DNA of 64,000 nucleotides from Chaetorhynchus papuensis (lineage: Eukaryota; Chordata; Aves; Passeriformes; Rhipiduridae): contig VWYX01000210.1 in NCBI GenBank assembly GCA_013396525.1, positions 857,692-921,691 of the forward strand, written 5' to 3'. The notes under the pieces were generated by a model. The model had not been told where the DNA came from. It was given only the letters and a program-made list of their open reading frames with translations, and ran no database searches. Positions 12,401 through 27,400 of this stretch are shown one piece after another. The translations under genes were made by a program, and so were the position numbers. How positions within the stretch are numbered: the stretch's first letter is position 1; each line of letters opens with the position of its first letter.

Positions 12401-15400
12401 TTTATAAGAAGAAAGCTTTAAACAAAAATTTAAAGAAGTTATGGTGAACTTGATGTATTTTTTCTTCTAGGAATTGGCTATGCCATGTCTCTGCTGGGTC
12501 CTGCTATTGGCTATGTCTTAGGAGGGCAGCTGCTTAAGGTTTATATTGACATCCAGACCCCAAAAAGGCAAGATACAACTTAGTTTATTGTTTCCTATTT
12601 TTTTTTCCTAATACTTTTTATTAAAATCTTCAGCTTTTTTCCCTGTGAGGAGAAAGTTTTTCAGAAAATATTGCATTTTCAAGAGCTTCATTAACTTGTT
12701 TCCAAGTTGCACTGGTAAAGGCTTCAAGCAAATGAGTTACTTCCCAGAGTGAGTAGTGACTCCATTGTGTGTGAAAGTTTCTCTGTAGTGCAAAAAGTTT
12801 GTTCTATTATTTAACTATTAGTTATTTTAAACCTCAGTAGCAAAAAATACTTCTTCTTTTGCTTAGTTGTTTGAGGTTTAGCTGCACCTACTGATTTCTC
12901 ATGAACTGATTCCCTGAGTTGAAAGATGAGGGTTAGGATATTGCTCCTTAACTCCTAGGGAAGAGCTTGCTAGAAAATCTATCATTTAAGTAATAGTCCA
13001 CTATTAAAAAAAAATGTCATAAATTGTCGAGTTGTCTAAACCAACAACTTCATTTACACTTCTATTTCCTCTGTTTTAGAGCCTTCTGATCAATACAATG
13101 GCATTCTGAACTTCTGAATTGGTTTTGATATAACTCATTGATTATGAGGGATCTTTCTAAAACCAGATTTTCCGGTATCTTAATAATGCCTCAGGATCTT
13201 GAAATCAGGGCCAAAGAATAGTCTTTAAATTGGAAAGACACTGACTAATGAGTAGAAGGCTATATTTGGTAGAATGCAATATTTTTATAATTGCCCAGTG
13301 CAGTTGGTTGAAACAAGCAAACAATATATTTAATACATGTAACACTAAGAAAAATTGCAAGATTGAAAGGCATTCTGTTAAATAAGTATTAAAAGAAAAT
13401 ATTCCCGCTCACTGAAATCTGAAATTCAGAAAGGTAAATCTGCTTTTTCTGAATTACTTTTCCAGTACAAAGGTGGATCACGATGACCCACGTTGGCTTG
13501 GAGCATGGTGGATAGGATTTATTGTATGCTTTTTTGCAATTTGGCTTCTTATAATACCTTTTACATGCTTTCCGAAGCACCTACCAGGTAAAGTTTTAGT
13601 AATACTTGGCTACTTCAGAAGAGAGATTTGTTCATATTTGTGGGTTATAGACTACCGGACTGAATGTTTCCTCTTTGATTTCCCCCTCCAATATGAAGCC
13701 TTTAAAACAAGGCGAATCAGCTAGAGGGAGGATCTCGTGTATGGTGGGCTTGCCCATGGCCAAGGGATTGGGAATAGACGATCTTCAAGGTCCCCTTTCA
13801 ACCCAAACCACTCCATGATTCTATGATTCTATGATTCTGTGTAATGATGTACAGTAGGACTGGAAATGTATGCCTAAGCATGGAAACTGGTCGTCAGACT
13901 TTGAAAGATCCTTGTAGCTAAGCACCCAAGACTATATTTAAAGCTTCTGTGTTACCCACCAAGAATCATGTGGAAATTCCATAAGCATCCAAAGGGACTT
14001 ACTATACTAATATTGAAGGAGAAATGATGGAGGAAAAGAAAAAAATAAGTAGGAAATGGGAGAATGTGAGGGTGATTTAAAAATAAAGGGCTTCAGCATA
14101 CTCTGAAGTGTTTAGGATGTCCCTGATAATATCTTATTGCAGCCAAGACCTTCCAATGGAAGTGGGATACTTTCAACAAATATCTTCTTTCAACAATACA
14201 TTATTGATCTCTTTACAAATCTGTACCAATAAAACAGACAAGAAGACCTATAATAATCTGAAATAGCTTTCCCAACTAAAGGAAGCACAAATTTTTGTAG
14301 TTTTTTGACATTGTCTAAGAGTGCAGGTATTCAATGTTTTCATTGTTGATAAATATGACCATTTATAGGAACTGCAAAAATACAGGCTGAAAAAATCTCT
14401 GAAACTCATGATGATGGAAGTCAGATACTTGTTCAGACCAACAATATTGGACAAAGTTTGAAAGACTTTCCTGTGGCTCTCCTGGTAAGAAAAATCTCAA
14501 ATTTGCTAAAACTGAATATATTCTAAGAACTGAAATTCTTTTTCAAGTGTTAGATGTCTTTAGAAATGGCTTATCATTTTGTGATAGGGAAGACTTCGAT
14601 GTTACTGATAATTTGATGCACATTTATTTTGTTGACACTTGAGATTGTTAGAAAAGCATATTACTGAAGTTCCACTTCAGAGTATCTACTTTTAAAATTT
14701 AGTGACTTCTACTTTAGTTGGTACCAAAATCAAATAATTTCCAGAGCATTATGATAATTTCTCCCCATAGATACTGTTGAGGAATCCAGTGCTTATGAGT
14801 CTAATAGTAGCCAGTTCCTCAGAAGCTTTAGTTGCCACTGGATTTGCCACCTTTCTACCAAAGTTTATAGAAAATCAGTTTGGAAAGTCGTCAAGTTTTT
14901 CAGCAACTCTTGGAGGTAATATGGCTTTTTATTTTTATATCTTAAATACATTGTGTTGAATACTTCATTAACATTACAGTTGGAAGTTTATATGGGTATC
15001 TTTTTTTGTGTGAGATGTTTGTGAATGTACTTAGATGGAATACAGTAATCAGAACAGGATTTTTGTTATTCTTGCCTGCCTAGTACTCTAGTACTTAATT
15101 CATCAAGGATGTAGCTCTACTTGTTGTTTGTAGGTTCTAAAGACTTGATGCTCATTTTCAAAGTAGAATGAGGATTTTGTGTGCTGTGACACTGTAGTTT
15201 ATTCCTTTCTTGTTCTTGGTGAAAAACATTTAGTTTTCTTTATTTAAAATTGGCTGAAGGAACATTAGTATCTTAGTCCCTACTAAAACAATCAAGATGA
15301 AGGGCAGCTAGAAAAAAAGAAGTGCTTATCACAAATAAGAAGTTGACTTTGCCTTTCTCTTCTTTAATTCCACACTGACAATTACAATGAGTTTGCAATA

Positions 15401-18400
15401 AAATGACTAATCAGAATATCTAATAAAGTTATTATGTAACTGGTTCTATAGTTGGCTTGCTGTCACCTATTTGTTATCTGATATGTGGAAATAATAGGTA
15501 GAACAGGAGAAAGCAATGAAAAACTGAGTATTGGAGAAACAGAAAAAAAACTGATGGAAGAGCTGTGCTCAGTAGGGTCACATGATTAACTTTGACACAA
15601 TTAATTCTGAAGAAGAGCAACCAGATCAAGGCAGAAATATCTGTAATTCCGACAGAGGCTTGCAGTATGCAGACTTAATATTTCTAGAGTGCGTCTTGCT
15701 AAGCTGTAGAGTGCCACAATATAACTACGGTAGATGAGCTGCTCTTTCTCCAACAGAAATGTGCTTGGTAAAGACTTTCTAAATTACTTATTCTTCTGGG
15801 CAACACTAGATAGTATTTTTGCATCAAAACAAAGCATCTGCAAGTTTTACATAAAAATACATTGGAATACATTGGAATACATGCTCAGTTGTTAACCTAT
15901 AACCAGGAGTGAAGTGGAAAACTGAGTGTTGCATTTTTTTTTTGTCCATAGACCTTGTCTGAATGTCTTTGCATTGAAAATATTGACAGTGCTTATTAAA
16001 CGTGCAGTTTTAAAGAAATGCCTATAGTAATGCTGAAAACTGACTGTACCTGAACTGAGCTAGCTAATCTAAGCATTACCAATGACCATGGAAACTATTT
16101 AAACTACCATTGACTATGGCCATCTGTGGCTTGGGCAGTTTTGTCACTGTACCTGAACTATCTCTAAATTTAGCTGTCTCAGGCCAGTGTAAGTTATACT
16201 GAGATCTATGTTGCATTATAGATTAGCCATATAAAAATGCTCAGTTATTTATCTGAAGTGCAAAGAGGATAAATCATTGTGGATTATATGGACTATGACA
16301 GCAAAACTGACCCACTGATCTAGACTTCTTTAAATCTTTCAGTAGATGTCTTACTGCATCTTGTGCTGTCTCTTATATAATAGTGGTTATGTTCTCTTGT
16401 CAAAAAGTTAATAACAGAAATATAAGAAAGAACACAGACACATCAAAAAAACACTGAAAGAATGAAAGTATTTTCTGTTTTCAAGGAGATGCCTACTGGT
16501 GTTCAGAGATTCCCGCCCCACTGTGCTCCTAAGTAATCTAGTTTTGTTGTGTTGAAGTTGGGTTTTGGACAACTATAAATTACACTGTCCAGTTAAACCT
16601 CTGGAAAAGCTAAAGGTGATGTAACAGTAGAATAAATTACTCATGCAGTTAGATTCTGGTACTATGGTTTGAAAACAATGTCACATGGACTGCATTTTAC
16701 AGCTGTTTTTATTTTTTCTTAGCATAAAATTGCACTCTTAATTGCTTCACAATTATGTCTTGCATTTTTATGTAACTGCTTCTTGTCTTGTTTTCCTCTA
16801 GGACTTGTACTAATTCCTGCAGCAGCGCTAGGCCAAGTCATAAGTGGTCTCTTGGTTTCCAAGTGCAAAATGGATTGCAAAAGCATAATCAAGTTCATGA
16901 TAAGCACTTGTTCAGTGGCCCTAATATTAAACACAGTGTTTTTATTTGCTAAATGTGAGAGTGAACCATTTGCAGGTGTCTCTGAAACGTATAATGGGTA
17001 AATATATTTTAATGCACTCTTGGGTTTAATGTTAATATTTATTCAATTCCCATAGTTTCAAATAGTACACACCAGCAGTTTTTAAAAGTGGGAGGAAGGC
17101 AGCTAGCTATTGCATAAGTCGGCTCTCAAGTGGTCAGTTACTCTGTCATTAATTAACAGATCCAGAGGCAACACCAACTGTTTGAGGGTCTGCCAAAGAG
17201 CCAGATGGTGCTGTGCCAAAAAACTCTAGTAGGAGGGTACCCAAGGACTGCTAGATACCATGTGAGAAAATCATAGGCATGATTTGTGCTGTGTAAGTTG
17301 GTGAATAACTTACCAATACCTTTTTATTGTTTTACCAAATCCCCCATTTTAGACAAGGGCTACGTACCTCTGTCTTGTACAAAATTATGATCTGATAGTT
17401 CTGCTCCAATGCATAAAAAGACACTTGAAGCTAAATAAGATGGCGAAGAGGAGTGTTGCTCTTTACTGACACAATAGCATGATGTATACCATGAAAACAG
17501 GTAGCAGAAGATGGGTTGGGGAGGAAATTTGTTTTGTAGCCTCTAATGCACATGCAAGTTGGCGGAAAGTAAAAATTTACTGCTATGATACTCAAATATT
17601 CATTTGTATTTCCTTTTCCAGAAGGTATGCAAAGTGAATCAACAAAGTTCCATACACTGGTGACTGAAAGAAAATAAAAAACCTTAAAGCCCAAGTTATG
17701 GCTCATTCTGATTTCATCTTTACAACTTGCTATATAAATTGACAGTATCTTTAAAGGCCAGTATTGAAATCTGATGCCTAAACTATGGCTTTGCTTCAGT
17801 GTCTGAAGAAAATCTAGCAGACAGATGCCTTGGACAACTCAGAAATGTGAAAATCAGGATACGTGTTTTGGTTGTAAAAAGCTTATAGTTACACATTGAC
17901 CAAAAGAATCTGTATTCATCAATAAAATGCTGAAGATACGGTATAGAAAATGGTATATGAAATTATCCATCTTTTTATACCAGGTCCTATGATAACATAC
18001 AGCTGACAAAAGTTACAGCTGAAATGATTTTACTCCTAAGTTAAATACAGCTAACTTGTATTTAACAGTTTTGTGTAACTTTGTCAGTTATGTAGCGTAA
18101 CTGTTGCTGAAGACCACTTATCTACAGCAATTTGAAGTTAACCAGTCCTGAAATATATCTTTTCCCTTAGTATCCATTATAAAAAAATTACTCCACTTTA
18201 CCTAATTCAGTGTTATATGTTGGACTATATTTTACTGGACATGTGCATCAGAATAGTTAGTGGCACCAACACAGCGCCAGTTCTTAAACTGTTTTCCACG
18301 GAGAAATAAAATATGTAGCAGTAGCTTTAAAAAATTAATAAATTTATAAACTCGTGGAAGAACAGCTGAGTGTTTGCCTCCTGCTTGTGCTACTGAACAA

Positions 18401-21400
18401 ATACTTCTGAAAGAATAAATTATGAGCCTGCTCTGAGAGTTGAGTTGGAATTTGATGTAGATTTTTGTGGAGAATTTCAAGAAATCCTTCATGGCAAGCA
18501 TTATCTTCCTATTGAAAAATAGCTTGGAGAGGTGAGGGAAGATTTTCCAGGTTTAGTCTCAGAATTATATGAGTACAGGATGACTTGTTTGTGTTAATGA
18601 AAACAGCATCTTACTTGTAGTAACACTGTAACTAAATTAGTCTGTCAACAGAACAAACATGGTTTATTTTGTCTAACAGGCACTTCAAATAATTGGTTTT
18701 GCCAAATTCTATTGCCCAGTGCTTCCTTGAAAACTTGAAGGAACAGAAATGCAGTGACTGCTTCCGTACTTTGTTCATTTCCACATCTCTGTGACTCTTG
18801 TTTGAAAATTCCTATAGAGTTTTTTAAAGAGCAATTGATGGCCTCATCTGCTAGATTTTTTAGAAAAGCCAGGGGTATCTTTTTTGTTTTATTTTTCTCT
18901 GACTGTCCATAACTAAATGTTCAGTCCCTCTGTGGAGGTAAGGGGAAAGAGACACTGTCTGCACATGCAGGCAGGACAAATGCCACCAAATTGATTAACT
19001 GTTTCTAGGCTTTGCATGCCTCACAGGCTAGCAACGCACTGTATGTACAAATCTTAATGAATTTGCTTGTGGTGAACTGCAGTTCATTCTCTGTACTTAG
19101 AAGAATTGAAATTAGTTTCCTTGGGCTTAAAACACAAATTAATTTAGTGGGATTCTGCTGTACTACAATAAAATGGGTTTATATGTAGTTATGATGTCCC
19201 TAATATTCCATTTGAAGTTTGAATGTAAGTAAGTTAATTCCTAGATAAGCTATTTCTCCTATTAGTATTTTTTGCCATCTCAAATTCTCATGAAGAAACA
19301 TGCCTTTTAGATAATTAATGTGGAACTTCCATTTTACAGTATAACATTTAAACTCTACCGGCAGTGTCACTAACCTGGTTTTAGCTGACTGAACTTTTAA
19401 CCTGTGAAAATTCTTTACTTATTAATGAACTACCATTAGAAAATCAATGGATGTTTTTATTCTCTCCAGTTATGCCTTAGGACAGTCCTCACACAATCCA
19501 AAGTGATTTTTCATGCTAATAATGTAGTGGGACTACTTCAAATAAAACCATATGATGACCTGTATTGGAAGTAAATGCCTGAATTGCAAGTAAATACAGT
19601 AAGCAAGAGCTAAAGTAAACTCTGTTAGTTATCAGTTATTCCCTAAACAGCCAGAGAAAATCTTTAAGGCTCTTCAGGGTGTGTCATTGTACTCTGCATT
19701 TAACATATGCAGTCGCCTTAGTGCTCATACAATTTAGATGTCTGCATGGAAGAGCTGGGCTGAGACGCAAAATTTTGTCATCTCTTTTGTGAGTGGAAAT
19801 TGGAGGAATAATCTTTGGAAGGAATAATAGCATAAAAATAACTAGGTGCATAATAAATGGAAATTCGAGAGCAGTAACTACTATGCTTATATTTAAACAA
19901 CTAAGTGCGTAAATAACGTGAATACAGTATTTTAAAATATGCTATAAATATTGCATTACTTATTTATGTATCTTCTGTTTTTCAATTGCTTTATTAAAAG
20001 CCTATTAACTTCTGCTTTTCAGAACAGGCACTCTATATAACTTAACAGCACCATGCAACGCTAACTGCAGGTGTATGCGCTCCATGTACTACCCAATTTG
20101 TGGCAGAGATGAAGTCCAGTACTTTTCTCCCTGTTTTGCAGGATGTGCCTCATATCTTTTAAACAACACGAAAAAGGTACTTTATGCAATGAAGATAGCT
20201 GACACGGTTTATTCTGGTTTTCTGTAAAATGCACTATATTTCAAGATGTTCTTCCCTTAGTATGACAGGAAATTGCAGTATTTATGAATTTAAGTGGCAG
20301 TTACTAAGAGATATACTCTGACCAGCTATTTTTAGACATTCTATTTGAGAAGGCGTGATGTTTAATGTTAAGTTTACTGACTTGATGACAGTTGATCAAG
20401 TCAGTAAACTTAACATTATCAGAGTGATTCAAAATACACTGAAAACACAATACAAATGTAGGTTGTATTTTGCAAAATCCAGCAATTGCAGTTCACTCAT
20501 GGTACCAGCATAACTTCCACTGCTGGTCTCTAACATGTTCACTGTCACAGTGCTGGGCCTCCCCAGTCGTTGAGAAGACATACGCGGGTTGAAGTCTTGC
20601 TCTCTAAAATGTTTCTGGTAGTTGTCTAGCTTTTTATACTCTATGTCGGTTCAGAGTTCTGGCTTGACAACTGTCAAGAACTGTAGACTACTTCCCACGA
20701 TACTGATGTTGTATGTATGGTGGTCATTAATATAACGTGATAGCAAGTTAACCAGTGGTTTTGCTGCCTTTCAAATTGCTAAATTTTTTTTTGTTTTGAA
20801 TTTTAAAATGTGCTTCTCATTCTAAATGTAGAGCTGTTTTGCTATACATTGAGGTTTGATCTGTTTAACCACACTCCCTGCCCTTTGCCTGCCGTGTTCA
20901 TGCTGGTCTGGCTATTTGTCGAGCACACACGCGTGTGCACCTTTTCCGGGTTAAGTGAAGGTGTCCCATCCACCTAAGTGGCAAATCGGTGGGTTAAAGG
21001 CGCGGTTATGAACAGTCGCGCCACGCGGCGGACTGCGGATAAATATTCCCACAATCGGTGTGGAGTCTCAGTCCTCACCAGGGATTGGGGCATGTCTTGC
21101 TCTACCAGCGACGTGGCCCTGTAATGGCATAAATGCCCTCAGGCCCTGCGGCACAGTTGTTCGAGTGACATATGTCCCCCTCACGACACAGAGGTCAAAC
21201 AAGCTGTCCCTGACAGGCGAATGACAATGCCACGCTCCAAAGTGGAGGGTCCCATAAGTCTTGGCAGCACTGCCCTCCAAGCAACTGCCAGACCCCACCC
21301 AACTCTACCACCCTGTGGGCGAAGGGCTCGCGGCTCGTGTCTCATGCACCACTGGCAAGAGTGCACCGAGTCACATGAAATTTGTTTCACTGATTTGGAT

Positions 21401-24400
21401 ACTACCGAGTGGGTGGTGAATCCACATGGTAGGGCGGGAGCCCTCTATGTTCTCATGCAGGGGCAGAGGTCGGCTCGGTTACCCTAAACGGTGGGACCAT
21501 GAGGAGGTGCAACCTCTGCAGCTGAGTCCAGTTAGCAACCAACATCCTGTCTAAAGAGAGTCATAACTTAGGAAAATGTTTCCACTCTCTTAACGAACTC
21601 ATTTACACCACTGGTTGATTCACTGAAGTGGCATAGCTGTTTCTTTTCTGTATAGCTTTATTTTCTCTTCTGTATAGCTTTCTTTGCAACAGTTCTGATC
21701 ATTCACATCCTGCATTGTTTTGTGAGCTTTCTGGGCACATCACTTTTTCCCATCTCTGAGCTTCTTTCGTTGTAAGGGTTTACTGGCTAGCCGCAAAATT
21801 TCTCACTTGTATGATGCCATGTTGCAAATGTATTTCTACCAGACTTTCTAATGCTTATCGTAAGTTAAATCTAAATGCGCTTTACATAGAATTGACAATC
21901 AGAAAAGGCAGCAATTGTCTTGACATTAGCTGAAGTTCCTATCTATATCTTTAAGCAAAATGCAATGTTTATTTTATACGTGACAATCTGCTTCTGTGAG
22001 TTTTGGAAAACTTGAATGTCAGTGGCCCCTGATGCAGGAATTTTAAGCCATGAAAGTGCCTGGGTATTACCAAGCCTTCCCAGAACGTAGAGGTTTTCTG
22101 TGCTTGACTCTACTAGTACAACAAACTCTTGAGCAGGGATGTGGGAGGAATATGGAGAGATCCAAAAGGCAAGCTGACCCAAAAAAGGCCTTTATGCTTT
22201 TTATACTGGAAAATGAGAGGAGGTATTATCCATAAGAAAATGTAGGAGACTAACTACTTCCTGATGTGGAAACTTCATGGACACAGTATTTTTTTTCTTT
22301 GAAAACAAACTTCTGTGGATTTAGATGAAGAGCATATTCCATTTTTTCACCTGCTCCTATATTGCTTCTATTCTTTCCTGCTTGAGTCTTAAAAGTAGAG
22401 CTCACCTCTGTCTGCATATAGTTTGTGTCTAAATTCTGCAAGTTCCTTATGCTTGTAGCTAAAATCTTGCTACATACAAAATGGAGACTATCAATGTCTT
22501 TTTAGGTCAAAAAGACAAAAATATCTTTTGCTCAGGTGAGGTGGATCAGACAAGTTCTGATGAACCAGTTTTAAAAATTAGTGTTAGTGTCATGTGCTCA
22601 TCAGGGAATGGACTGTTTCCCATTTGGTAAAAATGTTTATTCTTGTCTTGTGTGATGCAGATGCAATGAAAATTTACCAAAATAGTGTCATTTTGTGTCA
22701 TTCTTGGAGGTAAATCTTGTCTTATAAATTGTTTGTAGACATACCACAACTGTTCCTGTATTGGGAAACCAAAAAGAGAAAATAGTTCAGAAGACTTTCT
22801 CTATGACGCTGTCCCTGGGAAGTGTCCATCACAATGCAAATTTTTACCTTTATTCCTGACCTTCTTCTTTTTTGCTGTTGTTTTTACATTTATGGCTAAT
22901 ACTCCAACAACTGTGGCCATTCTCAGGTATGTTTTTTGGTTTGAAAGAAAGGTAACATTCTTGTGAAAACTAGTATCAGTGAAATACTTTTGTTTTGCTT
23001 TGCATATTGGTGTGGGGGCAGAATTATGTGAAGTTCTGCATTATCTTCAAAATTGAGCTGACATAGTATTATTTCAATCATTCTAAACAGTAGCTTTTGG
23101 ATATTTGAATCCATATATAATTCAGCTGAAATAGTGAAATGGTTTTTTATGGAAAAAAAGGACTGCAAGTAGTTTAAATTTTTAAAAACTTGTTTAAATA
23201 GCTAAATGTCAGTAAATTTTACTGCATATTCTGGTATCTTTTCAGTGAGCCTACTTTGTGCAATTTCAAACATAAATATTTATGACAGTGTTCTATTGCT
23301 AGAAATATTCACCTGCATGATGTGAAACTCATTCTCCTCCTCTTAATTGCCTTTATGGGTAATACGGTCCTAACACTGACTGCTGATAAGTGCTCATCTG
23401 GGATGTTTTGATGTGGCTAATTCTCACTCATACTCCAGAATGTGGGAATAACTTCTGAATGTGTAAATATGGTCTTTTTCAACACTGGGAGTTTATTAAA
23501 ACACATGAAACAGTTTGTTAAAGGAAATAGTTCTGAAACTAAATTGTATAAACTAAGCAAGTTAGGTTGTATTTAACCTTTATGGTAGCACCTTTAAGGC
23601 ACTGTCATGAGAATGTTTGTTCCTGGAAAAATATCTTAAAATAGGTAAGAGATAAAGAGGTGAATTCTGCTACTTGTTAAATCAATATATTGGTTTGTAT
23701 AGCATAGGCCAGCACAGTTTATTGATACAGTCAGATGAATATATGCAAAGGTTATGGAAATACAGCATGTTGTGCTGTGCTATAGTCTAGTCTCAATTCA
23801 CGTATTGCTTCTTTAGGTATAGTAGCTCAGGATTGCATCCTAGTACTGTTTTAATTTCTTTGGTTGTTCTATGGAAAAAATGATCAAAAGTATAGCAGGA
23901 TGCTGATAGCAAGTTTCCTTTTTATTTATACTATTTTGCTAAACTAGTTAAATCCAAAATTTCTTGATGGGCTCCTGGTGTTTTTTCTATCTTTTATCTA
24001 AACACTATTTGAAATAGTTTGGTTACTTTTTCTGCACACTGGATTTCTAAACCCCTCAGCAATTAACAGGTTAAAAGAGTATACAGAGATAAAGCATACT
24101 CACTGAGGGACACAGCACAGAAGTGGAACTTGTTTACTCTGTGTTAAACTGCAAATCTTGTTTACAGGTGTGTGCCAGATAAACAGCGCTCATTTGCTCT
24201 TGGAGTACAGTCAGTGTTTCTGCGACTATTGGGTATGACTTCCTTGTTGAAACATTTGCCTCTGAATAATCTACTTATTTGACATTTTTTTCTAGACTTT
24301 TAAATAATGCGTTAAGAAGCTTTCAGAGGAGCTTGAAGCAGTTTGTCATTGGCTTATAGGATGCACTTGTTGTAAGGTACCATCTGGATTCAAATTCCTT

Positions 24401-27400
24401 GTTAATAGGGTGTTCATGGTCTCTGTAGCCTCTCTCAGTCATATGAGCACAAACCAAATCCAGGTAACTGTCATTCTTTCAGTAAAAGGCATCTGCCTTT
24501 ACTTTCCCCAGAAGAAGGCCTATTCTGAAAGCTGAGATAAGAAAAACTGATATAATTGAAAACAGCTTCATGTAGTTAACATCTGAAATCCCGAAGTTAA
24601 AAGAAAAGTGAATAGGTGGAGCCTTTCCTCTTCTTTCTTCCTTTAAAATGCCTTTGACTAGTTTTAGCATTTATTGAAATCGTAGGTACTTGTACATAAA
24701 TAATTATCGAGTATGATGCGGGAAATACAATACTTGAATTCTAAGAATTTAATAATCTCCAGAATTTCAGTAAGACAGATGAATCTCCTTAAGTAAAACA
24801 AAGCTATGCGTAGGTACTTTCTGGTCCACACTAATTTGAATTTTCCCAGACATAATTTAAATTCTTGTTTTCATAGTAGACTATTTTTAAACGGCATATT
24901 TAATTCAGGACTGGGACAGGAGACAGTTGCTGATTGGCCTTTTATGCCAATATTTAGTACTGCAGCCATTCCCTCTCCTTTGAGATCACATATCTAACAG
25001 TGTGAGTTTTGCTTTGCTGTAGTCAAACTGTGATTAATCTAAGTCATTCTACCAATAAAGTGTAACAAAAGCAAATATCCTCACAGGTAGAAATTAACTG
25101 GAAGATAGTGCTCAATGTTGTATGCGGGTCTCTCTATTTCACTTTACTCAGAGTTCAGATATTTATGATACAGCTCTAACTCCCAACTTCACTGTGGAGC
25201 AATAGAACGTTTTGCACTGCCTGTACTATGACTAAGAAGGCATCAATTAACAGCATTACTTACCAGAAACATATTTTTGTTGCAGACTTTAGGAATCACG
25301 CAAGGGTTTTAGGCTGAAGACCTAATGAGGGACATAGCTACTTGGTTAGCTCTAGGAGAGCTTAGGCCTTGGGTAGGTTGGGTAGACATGCAGTGATGTA
25401 CCTGGTGTGTTTATTCTAAAATTGGCTATACCTGGATGCAAGATACTTGTGCATTATAACACACAAAAATCACACAGGGTTAATAAAACCTATGCAAGAA
25501 TAATTTTAAACACTGGTTTTTTTTGGCGAAATTTTTACTTGAAGCTTTGCTACCTCTGAGGAACAGGAAGAAATGTATAACTGTACACCTTAACATAATG
25601 GTATTTCAGTTCTCTTCATTTGGAACAGATTGTGTATGATCAGAAGAAAGGGAATTTTTTCCTTTCAGTTCAATTCCTGCTTCCTTGATGAATTGTTTTA
25701 ACCCCTGATTTTAATTACTTTTTTTACGATGAAGACCGAGGAAGTTAAGAAGCTCAAGTCTTTGAATAAACTTTTTGCTTAACAAAGTGAAAACTGTATA
25801 AAGAATTAACTCTGTGTGTCCTACCTCTTAACTGAGAGCGATGTTAGGTGCTGACTTACTGTGTAATATAGGGCCTAAGACTTTGATTAAAATGTTTTGT
25901 TTAGTGTGTGGTTCTCCCCTTTTATCTTTCCCAACAGTATGGGATTTCACTGTAAGCATGAACACCAGGTATGCCAAGTAACTCAAACATTCTAATGTGT
26001 TACTGTGTTTTTTAGGTACTATTCCTGGACCAATTTTGTTTGGTGTTGCTATAGACAACAGTTGTACTCTGTGGGATATTAATGAATGTGACACTAAAGG
26101 AGCTTGCTGGGTTTATGACAATGCAAGAATGGCTTATTTGCTGATGGGCTTAAGTAAGTCTTTTATATTAAATACATATACTAGGTAATAGATATACTGA
26201 GCCTGACTGATAGATGGGAATTATTTTAAAATAGAACCTTACACTTTTCATTTTTAGCAGCAGTGTTTTTAAATTTTTTTTCATAAATGATCAGCAAAAT
26301 ATTATGGAAGGAGAAACAACTCAGTAAGTAAACCTCAAAGGCTATTTAAAAAACTCTATTAATAGTAACACAAAAGAGTTTGCTCTTTGGTTTTGCTTCA
26401 GTGTCACACTAGATTTTTAAGGGACTGGCTTACACTTCAGTCTGTCTTCAGGGCAATGAGCATCATTAGGGGTGTGAAAATGATTAGAGGGATGGACAAC
26501 CTCTGCTATAAAGAAAAGGCTGACAGAATTGGGATTGTTCAGCCTGAGAAAGTGAAGTCTCCAAGCTGACCTTCTTGTGGCCTTTCAGTACCTGAAGGGG
26601 AGCCTACAAGAAAGACAGATAGATAGAGGAGGCCTCTGTCAGAGAGCACAGTGATGGAACAAGGGGTAATGGATTGAAACTCAGAGGGTAGGTTTTGGTT
26701 AGATGTTAGGAAGAAACTGCTTACTAAGAGTGTGTCCAGGCACTGAAACAGGTTGCACAGACAAGTTATGGATGCTCCATGCTGGGTGTTCAAGGTATGG
26801 GACCCTGAGCAGCCTAATCTAGTGGAAGGTGTCCCTGCCCCCAGCACAGGGTTGGAACTAGACAGTCTTTAGCTTCTCTTCCAAATCAAACCATTCTGTG
26901 ATTATCTGGGTTGGTGTGTTGGCAGTTAAGGGCTGGGAAGCTTTCTTCCTCTTTTTGTATTTCAGTCCTTTTCCCTAACTTATATAAAGTTGTTGAAAAT
27001 ACCTCTGAACACTAATCAGAAAATTTCCTGACTTGTTTAACGATCTGGTCCCTTCAAATGTGAGGTATATATGTTAGTGGGAGAGAGGGTAGGCTAAGCT
27101 TGCAGCTGTGATAGGTGCTGTTGTCCTGTCTTCTAGCAATTGTGATATTTACAGTGTGAAAACTGAAGTACCGATGACTAATCCTGAAACTGAAAAAGCA
27201 GTAGTCACAATTTCGGGTTTAAGGATCTCATGGCATATTTGTGATAAAATGCAATACTGTTTTGCCCTTCTCCTTGGCCTTCCAAGTTGCACAAACACCT
27301 TTCTGTAACTTTTTAAGAGGGCTGATGAGAGAATACTTAACAGGCATTCTATGTGCGAAGTTTTAGTTTCTGGAAAACAGAATATTGATATAATGAATGA

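Noticed and set aside
12538..12567. GT donor at 12538 for exon 4
   Set aside because: Gives phase 0, and exon 5 would then hit a TGA within a few codons; the conserved protein requires the GC donor at 12568.
20363..20418. MicroRNA precursor
   Set aside because: A perfect 24-bp stem is short for a pre-miRNA and lacks the usual bulges; no miRNA family recognised. Kept only as an inverted repeat.
20915..21510. rRNA, tRNA-derived SINE or named viral insertion
   Set aside because: Compared by eye with rRNA words and tRNA A/B boxes without a convincing match, and no viral protein motif was recognised in either strand.
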